Assembly (NCBI RefSeq): GCF_900129755.1
Contig: NZ_FQWT01000003.1
Span: forward strand, 1 to 64,000
Length of the DNA: 64,000 bases
Direction: 5' to 3'
Source: Chryseobacterium oranimense
Lineage (GTDB): Bacteria > Bacteroidota > Bacteroidia > Flavobacteriales > Weeksellaceae
A model generated the notes under the pieces. It did no database searches, was not told the DNA's origin, and saw nothing but the letters and a program-made list of their open reading frames with translations. This document shows positions 26,685 to 33,610 of this stretch, one piece after another; the first letter of the stretch is position 1, and each line of letters begins with the position of its first letter. Position numbers and translations under genes: made by a program.

Positions 26685-26712
26685 GTTAGATGATTTTCAT
26701 TACAAATCTAAC
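26685..26712 (-). promoter_or_regulatory. Candidate operator/promoter of the DtxR gene
   Basis: Inverted repeat GTTAGAT (26685-26691) and ATCTAAC (26706-26712) with a 14-base spacer. The minus-strand -7 match TAGATTTG (26710-26703) lies in one arm, with the start codon just downstream. Confidence 0.5.
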
Positions 26713-26766
26713 AAAATATTATGTAAAACGGGGTCTTGTTAGTTTAACTTTTTTTAATTTTACTCT

Positions 26767-27798
26767 ATGAAATTTTCTTTTAAAAACGATTATTCCGAGG
26801 GATGCCACCCGAATATTCTACAAGCACTTTTAAGCACAAATTTTGAACAGCAGGCCGGATATGGTGAAGACGATTATTCTCTTGAAGCAAAGAAGCTGAT
26901 CAAAGAAAAAATAAAAAGTCCGGATTCTGAAGTTTTTCTGGTTTCCGGAGGTACGCAGGCTAACCTTATTGTGATTTCAGCCATTTTAAGGCCTTATCAA
27001 TGTGTGATATCCGCCACACCGGGCCACATTCTGAACAATGAAACAGGAGCTATTGAAGCTACCGGGCATAAAGTTTTAAGCATTGAAACGGCAGACGGTA
27101 AGCTTAGGCCGGAAGATATTGTCCCGGTACTGGAAAACCACAGCAATATTCCGCATCAGGTAATGCCGAAGCTGGTGTATATATCAAATTCTACGGAGTT
27201 GGGTACGGTTTACCTGGCCAAAGAACTGGAAGAGCTTTCCAATTTCTGTCGTGAGAAAGGATTGTACCTGTTTATGGACGGAGCCAGATTAGGACATGGA
27301 TTAACCTCCGAAATCAGTGATCTTACACTGGAAAAAGTAGCAGAGCTAACGGATGTTTTTTACCTGGGCGGAACGAAGAACGGAGCATTGATAGGAGAGG
27401 CCATTGTCATCAATAACGAGGATTTGCAGCAGGATTTTGCCTTTAATATCAAACAAAAAGGGGCATTACTGGCAAAAGGCCGTCTTTTGGGTATTCAGTT
27501 TATGGAGCTGATGAGGGATGACCTGTATTTTGACCTGGCAAAACATGCCAATATCCAGGCTATGAAGATTAAAAATGCCATGAAAGAAAGGGGAGTACAG
27601 TTTCTGGCTGATACTTATACCAACCAGATATTTCCTATTATATCCAACGAGCTTATTAAAATTCTATCTGAAAATTTTGAATTTTTTGTCTGGAAAAAGA
27701 TTGATGAAAAATCATCAGCTATCCGTCTCATTACTTCCTGGAATACAGGGGATGAGCCGGTACAACGGTTTATAGAGATTATCGGGAGAGAACTTTAA
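26767..27798 (+). CDS. Threonine aldolase/beta-eliminating lyase family protein
   Basis: 343 residues, fold-type I PLP enzyme of the low-specificity threonine aldolase group: N-terminal 'FKNDYSEGCHPNIL', 'VSGGTQANL', the PLP-binding Asp in 'LFMDGARLGHGL', and the Schiff-base Lys in 'YLGGTKNGAL'. It likely cleaves L-threonine or a related beta-hydroxy amino acid to glycine and an aldehyde. It is divergent from the DtxR gene and ends at a bidirectional terminator. Confidence 0.88.
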   Translation: MKFSFKNDYSEGCHPNILQALLSTNFEQQAGYGEDDYSLEAKKLIKEKIKSPDSEVFLVSGGTQANLIVISAILRPYQCVISATPGHILNNETGAIEATGHKVLSIETADGKLRPEDIVPVLENHSNIPHQVMPKLVYISNSTELGTVYLAKELEELSNFCREKGLYLFMDGARLGHGLTSEISDLTLEKVAELTDVFYLGGTKNGALIGEAIVINNEDLQQDFAFNIKQKGALLAKGRLLGIQFMELMRDDLYFDLAKHANIQAMKIKNAMKERGVQFLADTYTNQIFPIISNELIKILSENFEFFVWKKIDEKSSAIRLITSWNTGDEPVQRFIEIIGREL

Positions 27799-27814
27799 CA
27801 GAAAGTAATAAAAA

Positions 27815-27845
27815 AGGTGGCTGAGAATTTCGAAGCCACCTTTAA
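27815..27845. terminator. Bidirectional terminator between convergent genes
   Basis: AAAGGTGGCT (27815-27824) pairs with AGCCACCTTT (27836-27845); A run on the left and TAAATTATTTT on the right. Confidence 0.9.
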
Positions 27846-27846
27846 A

Positions 27847-28347
27847 TTATTTTAAAGCCTTTGAAACTACTTTGCAGTCGGCAGGCTCCAGTTTTTGTCC
27901 GTCTTTATAGCTGATCTTTTTCTCATCAGCATATTTGGACTGTCCGTCTTCTTCCTTATGTTCCCCGATTCCTTCGGTCAAAATATTATCTTTCTGAATG
28001 AAATAAATATCTCTTTTACTTTTCGTTCCTTCGGATTGGAATTCATAGGTCAGTTTAAGGGTATCGCCGGATTTAAAACCTGTAAGATCTCCTTTAGAAC
28101 TGTCTTTTTCACTGTTTTTATAAGCTAATTTTCCGGTAATGGTTCCCAGATTGTCATCAATAGATGCAAAAACGCTGTCTTTTCCGGTAACGCCCAGGTA
28201 GCAGAATGATTTTGGACCCAAAGTATCTACCACAGGCTCTGCTGCAGCTATTGTGTCGCTTTCTGTTTTCGGAGCCGGGGTTTCCGTTTTTTTATTACAG
28301 TTCATAAGAAAAACGGATAGCGAGCCCAGTAAGATTAATTTTTTCAT
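27847..28347 (-). CDS. Unknown lipoprotein
   Basis: 166 residues from ATG 28347 (the frame also has ATG 28353). The signal peptide MKKLILLGSLSVFLMNC has a lipobox-like end with Cys17, then a Lys/Thr/Pro linker. The folded part contains two Cys ('SFCYLGV', 'PADCKVV') that may form a disulfide and a beta-rich pattern. Family not recognised; an outer- or inner-membrane anchored periplasmic protein is expected. Confidence 0.75.
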   Translation of the reverse strand: MKKLILLGSLSVFLMNCNKKTETPAPKTESDTIAAAEPVVDTLGPKSFCYLGVTGKDSVFASIDDNLGTITGKLAYKNSEKDSSKGDLTGFKSGDTLKLTYEFQSEGTKSKRDIYFIQKDNILTEGIGEHKEEDGQSKYADEKKISYKDGQKLEPADCKVVSKALK

Positions 28348-28497
28348 ACCCAAAGTTGTTAGATTAAATTCAAATTTCTGTGTACTAAATTAACAATAGT
28401 ATTTCAATATGAAAGAATATGGAATATAAATAATCCGTTATATAAAAATATTGAAAAATTTTAATCCATTAGGGTTTTGATGAGTATTGCTTTTTTA

Positions 28498-28527
28498 TCT
28501 CTCGCAGATGGGGTAGATTGAGCAGAT
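28498..28527 (-). repeat. 30-bp dispersed intergenic repeat, copy B
   Basis: On the minus strand it starts ATCTGCTCAATCT and ends GCGAGAGA, matching 24 of 30 bases of copy A at 10198-10227. The surrounding 281-base gap holds no gene. Confidence 0.6.
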
Positions 28528-28634
28528 GTTTGGGCTTAATTTTGGTGCTTTTTAACCGTTCATGTGAAAGAATTTATAGTGATTAAATGCTCAACTCAAA
28601 ACCCGTACCTCGGAACCCGAACCATATTAACTGC

Positions 28635-29192
28635 TTAAACTTTCAGCATTCCCCGGAATCCTCTGGCCGCATAATAAGAATCTGCACCGTTATGATAGGT
28701 GAAAACCGTGTTGTAGCGGCGGTCGCAGAATAGGGCACCGCCCAGCTCTCTAATGTTTTCAGGTGTTTTGATCCAGCTTGACGTTTTCAGGTCAAATTTA
28801 CCAAGTTCTTGAAGGTAGCGGTATTGTTCTTCCGATACTATTTCAATACCCATTTCGGCGGCCTTGTCAATAGCGTTGCTTTCAGGTTTATTGGCTTTCC
28901 GGGATTCCCAGGCCTGATAATCGTAGCAAAGGCTTCTGCGTTTCGGGCTTTCCGGGGAGCAGTCGACAAAGATATATTCGTCTGTTTTTTTATCATAGTT
29001 TACCACATCCGGTTCGCCTTCGGTTTCTTCCATTTCATTCAGTGACCATAGTTTTTCCGGATTGGCTTCCAGTTTCGCCTGAATCTTTTTCCAGTCTAAG
29101 CCTTTATGGCGGTTCATATTTTTCTCGAAACGGGTTTTTAAAACTTTTAAAAGTTCTGTACTTTGTTCTGCTGAAAGTTTCCTTTTGCTCAT
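28635..29192 (-). CDS. DUF4256 domain-containing protein
   Basis: 185 residues, cytoplasmic, with the DUF4256 hallmarks 'LLKVLKTRFEKNMNRH', 'GEPDVV', 'FVDCSPESPKRRSLCYD' and the C-terminal 'GALFCDRRYNTVFTYHNGA'. Function is unknown. It is the last of five leftward genes headed by an ArsR regulator; DUF4256, DoxX and YdeI-type genes often occur together in Bacteroidota and Firmicutes. Confidence 0.88.
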   Translation of the reverse strand: MSKRKLSAEQSTELLKVLKTRFEKNMNRHKGLDWKKIQAKLEANPEKLWSLNEMEETEGEPDVVNYDKKTDEYIFVDCSPESPKRRSLCYDYQAWESRKANKPESNAIDKAAEMGIEIVSEEQYRYLQELGKFDLKTSSWIKTPENIRELGGALFCDRRYNTVFTYHNGADSYYAARGFRGMLKV

Positions 29193-29244
29193 ATCAGTTA
29201 TTTTTAGGTGTTTCTGTCTTTTAAAGTTAAAGTTTCTGCAACTA

Positions 29245-29646
29245 TTAATGGCTGTTAACAGAAATTTTCCTGTCAGCAGGCCTGAAATACCATGAAATTA
29301 TTACCAGAACCAATAATAGAAGGGCCGGAAAGGTTCTTCCAAAAGTGTCGCCAATGATAAGGTGAGATATTAATGCGCCGGACATGACAAAGAAAAATCC
29401 TGCATAGGCCCATTCTTTCAGTAATGGAAATTTTGGAATAAGAACTGCTACAACGCCAAGGATTTTCCATACTCCGATAATGGTCATCAGGTAAGCAGGG
29501 TAGCCTAAATTGGTGAAATTGGCGAGTTCGTCCTTATTTTTCATGAGCTGTACAATGGCTGTAGATACCATTCCGAGGGCCATCCATAAGGTGAAGATCC
29601 AGTAAATAATCCTGTTTCTTTTCTGTGATTTGTTTTGTGTTTCCAT
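29245..29646 (-). CDS. DoxX family membrane protein
   Basis: 133 residues with four hydrophobic helices and the DoxX pattern 'YPAYLMTIIGVWKILGVVAVLIP' and 'EWAYAGFFFVMSGALISHL'. DoxX-like proteins are small inner-membrane proteins; some are thiosulfate:quinone oxidoreductase subunits, but this group is uncharacterised. It lies 19 bases after the YdeI-like gene. Confidence 0.85.
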   Translation of the reverse strand: METQNKSQKRNRIIYWIFTLWMALGMVSTAIVQLMKNKDELANFTNLGYPAYLMTIIGVWKILGVVAVLIPKFPLLKEWAYAGFFFVMSGALISHLIIGDTFGRTFPALLLLVLVIISWYFRPADRKISVNSH

Positions 29647-29665
29647 ATTGTATCGTTTTTAGTTG

Positions 29666-30244
29666 TTAGTCGTTTAATCCTTTTCCTTCAAAAATCTGCG
29701 GAATGCATTTATCGATGCGGGCTTCCCGCGTTTTAGACTGTTTGGCAGATGAAAAATGGAGCAGGTAAGCTCTTTGCCTTCCGGGAGTGAGTGCTTCAAA
29801 AGCTTCTTTTAATACCGGATCGTGATCGAGCCTGGTTTGAAATTCTTCAACCATTTCAAATTCTTTTGTTTTCTTCATTTCAACCTTAGCTCCTGATTCC
29901 TCAATTTCAACGGCTTCAAACATATAAGACCGGAGAATGTCTTCCAGATCATTAATTTGCTGTATATCTGTAAAGCGGACCTGCCTCGCTGCCTGTACGT
30001 TTTTGGACTGCTGAATGAGGATATGATCCGGGTCTTTCATCAGAGCACCTTTAAAGAACAGAAGGGCACAATATTCTTTAAAACCGTGGATCAGGAAAAT
30101 GTTTTTTCCTTCGTAGGTATAGCAAGGGCATCCCCATTTCAGGTCTTCTGTAAGCTCTGTACTCAGGGCAATTGCTCTTAGTTTTTCAAATGCTGCCTGC
30201 CATTGGCCGGGTTCGTTGAAGAAGAAATCTGTTTTTGGATTCAT
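29666..30244 (-). CDS. DUF1801/YdeI family protein
   Basis: 192 residues. The N-terminal half ('LTEDLKWGCPCYTYEGKNIF', 'KEYCALLFFKGALM') is a DUF1801 fold, the C-terminal half ('VLKEAFEALTPGRQRAYLLHF', 'KQSKTREARIDKCIPQIFEG') is the bacteriocin-protection YdeI/OmpD-associated domain. The molecular role is unknown; E. coli YdeI affects tolerance to peptides. It sits between the SRPBCC and DoxX genes. Confidence 0.88.
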   Translation of the reverse strand: MNPKTDFFFNEPGQWQAAFEKLRAIALSTELTEDLKWGCPCYTYEGKNIFLIHGFKEYCALLFFKGALMKDPDHILIQQSKNVQAARQVRFTDIQQINDLEDILRSYMFEAVEIEESGAKVEMKKTKEFEMVEEFQTRLDHDPVLKEAFEALTPGRQRAYLLHFSSAKQSKTREARIDKCIPQIFEGKGLND

Positions 30245-30297
30245 GGTGGTGATTGTTTGGTTATCGTGATGCGTGGTGCGGGATTCGGGTTTGAGAG

Positions 30298-30329
30298 TAT
30301 TAGAGTATTAGAGTATTAGAGTGGGAGAG
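30298..30329. repeat. Octamer tandem repeat (3 x TATTAGAG + TGGGAGAG)
   Basis: Three perfect TATTAGAG units and one TGGGAGAG in the spacer between the SRPBCC and YdeI genes. The last 14 bases recur in the spacer at 30864-30887. Confidence 0.8.
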
Positions 30330-30360
30330 TTGCGGGATAAATTAGATTTATGACCAAATT

Positions 30361-30402
30361 ACCTACTACCTGCAACCTGTAATCTGCTACCTTTTACTAC
30401 CT
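30361..30402. repeat. Heptamer tandem repeat ACCTNNN
   Basis: ACCTACT, ACCTGCA, ACCTGTA, ATCTGCT, ACCTTTT, then ACTACCT: a strict 7-base period. The array runs into the 3' end of the SRPBCC gene and encodes its last few residues and stop codon. Confidence 0.75.
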
Positions 30403-30854
30403 AATAGCTCCTGTAAACGGTTATGCGCCATATTGATTCCCTGTGCGAATGGCATTTTCAGGTGCTGGTCTCTGAAGTCTACCGATTTGTAAATGGTCTG
30501 GATGGTAATTTTGCTGGTGCTGTCCGTAAGCTTTTCAAATTCCAGAAACTCGATCTGAACGGGGAAAGGTGTGTTTTCCATCTGGAAGGTCCGTATAATT
30601 TTCTCATCCTGAACAATGTCATGAATGGTTCCATTGGCACTGAAAACCACATCACCCTGCGGGTTTAAGGTTTCGAAACGGTAACTTCCGTGTTGTTTGT
30701 TTTCAAATTTTGTTACCTTGGTTCCCATCCATTGTTCGAAAAGTTCAGCTTCTGTGTAAGCCTTGAAAAGCAAATCTACCGGAAGATCAAATTCCCGGGT
30801 GATGAATATTTCCTGTTTGCCGTCTTCGGCGTGAATTTTTGTTTTGAGTTCCAT
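30387..30854 (-). CDS. SRPBCC (AHSA1-like) domain protein
   Basis: 155 residues, a single START/Bet v1-like hydrophobic-cavity domain: 'FITREFDLPVDLLFKAYTEAELFEQWMG', 'GSYRFE', 'FQMENTPFPVQIEFLEFEKL' and 'GINMAHNRLQELL'. Ligand unknown. ArsR regulators are very often paired with AHSA1-like proteins, and here the ArsR gene lies directly upstream. The C-terminal residues GSKR are encoded inside a heptamer repeat array. Confidence 0.9.
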   Translation of the reverse strand: MELKTKIHAEDGKQEIFITREFDLPVDLLFKAYTEAELFEQWMGTKVTKFENKQHGSYRFETLNPQGDVVFSANGTIHDIVQDEKIIRTFQMENTPFPVQIEFLEFEKLTDSTSKITIQTIYKSVDFRDQHLKMPFAQGINMAHNRLQELLGSKR

Positions 30855-30863
30855 GTTTTGGTG

Positions 30864-30887
30864 TTTTAGAGTGTTAGAGTGGGAGAG
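30864..30887. repeat. Octamer tandem repeat (TTTTAGAG, TGTTAGAG, TGGGAGAG)
   Basis: Same unit family as 30298-30329. It is followed on the same strand by GATGCGTGATGCG-type sequence also present in the other spacer (30268 on) and, inverted, near 31010-31038 (ACCCGTATCCCGGATCACG). Confidence 0.7.
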
Positions 30888-31033
30888 TTTGAGGGTTTGA
30901 TGCGTGATGCGTGTTACGCGTTTCGGGGTAAGAGGTTCGGGTTATTTTGTGGGTGAGGATTTTGAGATTTTAAACTGCCATTCATTGAGCATCCCTGAAC
31001 CCCACCACGAATCTCGATAACCCGTATCCCGGA

Positions 31034-31360
31034 TCACGAATTTTTGTTCTGATAGGCTTTCATTACACTTTCCAGCTTATTGAATTTTTCGTCCCACATT
31101 TGGCGGAAAGGTTCTATAAAATCGGCTATTTCTTTCATTTTATTGGGATTGAGGTGGTAAATAATTTCACGGCCGTTTTGTTCAGATCTCAGCAGTTCGC
31201 ATTCTGTGAGGATCTGAAGATGTTTGGAAACGGTAGGTCTTGCGGTATCGAAATTGGAAGCAATAGCCCCGGCGGTCATGGATTGTGCGGCCACCAGCAT
31301 CAGGATCGATCTTCTGGTAGGGTCTGCTATAGCCTGAAATACATCTCTTCTTAAATTCAT
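31034..31360 (-). CDS. ArsR family transcriptional regulator
   Basis: 108 residues: '[27 protein letters not shown]' and the recognition helix '[21 protein letters not shown]', with the wing '[13 protein letters not shown]'. It has no cysteine cluster of the ArsR/SmtB metal sites, so it belongs to the non-metal branch usually linked to SRPBCC genes. It heads the leftward cluster and is probably a repressor of itself and the four downstream genes through the tandem sites at its promoter. Confidence 0.93.
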   Translation of the reverse strand: MNLRRDVFQAIADPTRRSILMLVAAQSMTAGAIASNFDTARPTVSKHLQILTECELLRSEQNGREIIYHLNPNKMKEIADFIEPFRQMWDEKFNKLESVMKAYQNKNS

Positions 31361-31363
31361 TGT

Positions 31364-31409
31364 GTAGTTATTTGACTACAAATTTAAATGAAGTTATTTG
31401 ACTACGCAA
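31364..31409 (-). promoter_or_regulatory. ArsR promoter with two operator copies
   Basis: Minus strand: TTG (31409-31407), 20-base spacer, TAAATTTG (31386-31379). The 14-base sequence AGTTATTTGACTAC (plus strand) occurs exactly twice, at 31366-31379 and 31392-31405, one over the transcription start and one in the spacer. The first copy is extended to GTAGT-N6-ACTAC. Confidence 0.85.
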
Positions 31410-31452
31410 ATTTTTTTTAAGGTTTTTAAATGAATAACAATAAAAGTGATTT

Positions 31453-32421
31453 TTATTGCTTCTTAGTAAGTTGATTTAAAATCTCTTCCAATTCCAAAAC
31501 TCTTTCTCGTTTCTTTTGCATTATATGTACGTATAGAATAATCTGCCCCTCTCTTCCAACATTATGCTGCAAATTATCAAAAGAAGTTAAAAGTTCGGAA
31601 TAACTCTCATAATAAGAAAGCCATTGTTGTTGATTTTTTTCTAAAATACTTTTTTGAGGGTCATGGAGTTTTTCAATAAGTGAACTATAGATATTTTCCA
31701 ATTCATTTTCCCATAATTCATTATGTTGTTTAATGTTTTCAATGAATTCTATGTTAGTGTTCCATTCTTTAGCCTCAAATGATTTATCAATCCAATGTTC
31801 GATTTGTTGATCTTCACTAGGGAAAATATATCCTCTTTTGATGATTTTGCTGCTTAGAGATTTTAGAATTTCTGGACCTATTTCTATAATCCAGCTTCCA
31901 GTTCTTACATCATATTCCACTCCGTGTGATGCTTGATTTAATGTATACAATATCTCTTTTAATACACGGCTCTCTTGAATAGAAAGTATATTTTTTTCTG
32001 ATAATATTGTAATAATTTTAGAAATTGAAAAATTATTTGCTCCAATATTATATTTGTGTGCTATTTCTCGTAGCTTTTTTTCAATTTCAATCCTTAGGCT
32101 TATTAGAGCAAGGCTTTGATTTGTATTAGCAATTTCTATAAATTCATAATTTTCAGAAAGAATATTGCTGTTCTTTTCTTTATTTATTAAACCAACTTTT
32201 TCAGCTTCTTTTTCAATTTTTTCAAGATCATGAAATTCTAACTTTAGACCTCCAGGTAGTTCAACAGATTTAAATAATGGTTCCAGCCATGGGATAATAA
32301 TTAAACAAAATAATATAACTGTAATCAAATCAATTTTGATAGTTGGAAATATTAAATGCCCTAGAAACAAAATAATAGCACACGCAGAAATTATTCCTTT
32401 AATATTTATTTTAGATTTCAT
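31453..32421 (-). CDS. Membrane-anchored protein with LprI-like C-terminal region
   Basis: 322 residues. Two adjacent hydrophobic helices at about 8-50 are followed by 'VELPGGLKLEFHDLEKIEKEAEKVG', a helical domain with 'ASHGVEYDVRTGSW', and a C-terminal region resembling DUF1311/LprI ('ENIYSSLIEKL', 'KNQQQWLSYYESYSELL'), a module of lysozyme-inhibitor-type proteins. There is no signal peptide and the C-terminal part is probably cytoplasmic. Codon use is more AT-rich than in neighbouring clusters, suggesting acquisition. Function unknown; the LprI match is by eye. Confidence 0.55.
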   Translation of the reverse strand: MKSKINIKGIISACAIILFLGHLIFPTIKIDLITVILFCLIIIPWLEPLFKSVELPGGLKLEFHDLEKIEKEAEKVGLINKEKNSNILSENYEFIEIANTNQSLALISLRIEIEKKLREIAHKYNIGANNFSISKIITILSEKNILSIQESRVLKEILYTLNQASHGVEYDVRTGSWIIEIGPEILKSLSSKIIKRGYIFPSEDQQIEHWIDKSFEAKEWNTNIEFIENIKQHNELWENELENIYSSLIEKLHDPQKSILEKNQQQWLSYYESYSELLTSFDNLQHNVGREGQIILYVHIMQKKRERVLELEEILNQLTKKQ

Positions 32422-32445
32422 TGGAAGGCATTATTATGTTTTTTA

Positions 32446-32841
32446 TTATTTCTCAATCAACCTTTCCAGCTTCTCAATCATTTCCTTCTGCTGCTCCAGC
32501 ATACGCTCATAAAGCTCAACCATTTTATCAATAGGATTAAACGTAGGCTGATAACTGTATAAGGAATTACCTGTAGCATTATCATTGTTATTGACAGTAT
32601 TAGAAATAATATTCACCGCCTGCTCCTCATCAAAATTCTCAATCGCCTCAGTCGGAACTTTCAGGATTTTGGCAACCTGGGCCAGAATATCTGTTTCTAC
32701 GGTTTCTTTTTGTTCAAGAAGGGAAATTTTCTTCTGGTTCCAGTCGTCACCCAGTTCCAGGGCAAGGGCTTCCTGTTTGATGCCCAGCATTTCGCGGAAA
32801 CGTTTGATGTTTCGGCCCTGATGTATTTTTTTATTTTGCAT
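32446..32841 (-). CDS. XRE family helix-turn-helix regulator
   Basis: 131 residues from ATG 32841. The first 70 are an HTH_3 domain ('IKRFREMLGIKQEALALELG', 'NQKKISLLEQKETVETDILAQVAKIL'), followed by an Asn-rich linker and a C-terminal coiled coil ('MVELYERMLEQQKEMIEKLERLIEK') for oligomerisation. An in-frame ATG at 32856 coincides with the predicted transcription start, so 32841 is preferred. It is divergent from the SymE-like gene and may control it. Confidence 0.85.
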   Translation of the reverse strand: MQNKKIHQGRNIKRFREMLGIKQEALALELGDDWNQKKISLLEQKETVETDILAQVAKILKVPTEAIENFDEEQAVNIISNTVNNNDNATGNSLYSYQPTFNPIDKMVELYERMLEQQKEMIEKLERLIEK

Positions 32842-32861
32842 ATCTGTGTAAGTCATAATAA

Positions 32862-32869
32862 CAAATATA
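32862..32869 (-). promoter_or_regulatory. -7 element of the XRE gene
   Basis: Minus-strand TATATTTG, an exact TAnnTTTG match. Transcription would begin near 32856, 15 bases before the chosen ATG at 32841. No TTG at -33. Confidence 0.5.
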
Positions 32870-32911
32870 AAGTTTTAGGAGAGAAAAATAAAGCTCAGAA
32901 TAAAATAAATT

Positions 32912-32960
32912 ATATCCTGAAATATCCTCAGTTTCGCATAAAATATCCTTTCAGAAACTG
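32912..32960. promoter_or_regulatory. Repeats between the XRE and SymE-like genes
   Basis: ATATCCT occurs three times (32912, 32922, 32943; a near copy GTATCCT follows) and an inverted repeat CAGTTTC (32929-32935)/GAAACTG (32954-32960) spans the third copy. Candidate operator for the XRE regulator or an RNA stem. Confidence 0.4.
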
Positions 32961-33007
32961 GTTTATACCGGCTGGTATCCTTTGGTTTGCAGAAAAAACA
33001 ACAAATA

Positions 33008-33223
33008 ATGAAAAAGAAGATCAGTTCTCCCAACAAATATAAGATTTTCCGCAGCCGGAATCTTAAGGTTTTCCGTAAATCCTTCGCACGGGCATACTAC
33101 CATGAAGTTTTCTTTCCGGAAATCAGGATTGCCGGGAAATGGGTTCAGGATTGTGGTTTTGAGGCAGGGGACAGGGTAGCGGTGATTGTGTCCAAAAACC
33201 AGATTATTTTGAAAAAAGCGTAA
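33008..33223 (+). CDS. SymE-like toxin
   Basis: 71 residues. The C-terminal half 'IRIAGKWVQDCGFEAGDRVAVIVSKNQIIL' matches the SymE fold (AbrB-like; consensus I-x-G-x-W-L-x-x-A-G-F-x-x-G-D-x-V-x-V). SymE of E. coli is an SOS-induced RNA-affecting/nucleoid-condensing toxin held down by the antisense RNA SymR. The N-terminal half is basic. The frame is open from 32987, but ATG 33008 gives the usual N-terminus. An antisense -7 element lies inside its first codons. Confidence 0.75.
   Translation: MKKKISSPNKYKIFRSRNLKVFRKSFARAYYHEVFFPEIRIAGKWVQDCGFEAGDRVAVIVSKNQIILKKA
33034..33041 (-). promoter_or_regulatory. Possible antisense promoter inside the SymE-like gene
   Basis: Minus-strand TATATTTG, exact TAnnTTTG. 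A transcript from it would start near 33027 and run across the symE start codon toward the XRE gene, the arrangement of SymR. No TTG at -33, so this is only suggestive. Confidence 0.3.
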
Positions 33224-33237
33224 TTTTTTGGGTTGTT

Positions 33238-33564
33238 CTAGTTTACCAAAAACATTTTCTTCCATTTGGCAACGGTGTTCCGGCTTAGTTTGAAATGATT
33301 GGCCAATTGGATATTATTAAGCTTGTTTTTCTTCTGATACTCCAATATTTTCAGGATATCAGATCTGTGGTAAGAGCGATGCTTCTGATTAAAATTTTCG
33401 GTTTGTATGTCGGATGTTCCAAATATTATTGTGTTCAGTTTAATAATATTCAAAAACGATAGGTTTTCCATATTAAGTAATGCTTCACATTCTTTTCTTT
33501 TATGTGGAAATTTCTTGGTTAAAATATCAGAATAAATATTTTTATAATTAGGATGATTTTTCAT
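33238..33564 (-). CDS. Small helix-turn-helix protein (transposase-like HTH only)
   Basis: 108 residues. The C-terminal third 'SDILKILEYQKKNKLNNIQLANHFKLSRNTVAKWKK' is a clear helix-turn-helix of the kind seen at the N-terminus of IS3-type transposases. The N-terminal 60 residues are not recognised. There is no catalytic DDE domain, so it is a DNA-binding protein rather than an active transposase. It lies 46 bases after a second protein with the same layout, suggesting a functional pair. Confidence 0.65.
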   Translation of the reverse strand: MKNHPNYKNIYSDILTKKFPHKRKECEALLNMENLSFLNIIKLNTIIFGTSDIQTENFNQKHRSYHRSDILKILEYQKKNKLNNIQLANHFKLSRNTVAKWKKMFLVN

Positions 33565-33610
33565 GGATGTATGTCTTATTGTAAGATTGAGGATATGATA
33601 TTTTACGGAA

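Noticed and set aside
32963..33265. 100-residue minus-strand frame opposite the SymE-like gene
   Set aside because: No plausible protein features; the sense strand matches SymE. The strand may instead carry an antisense RNA.
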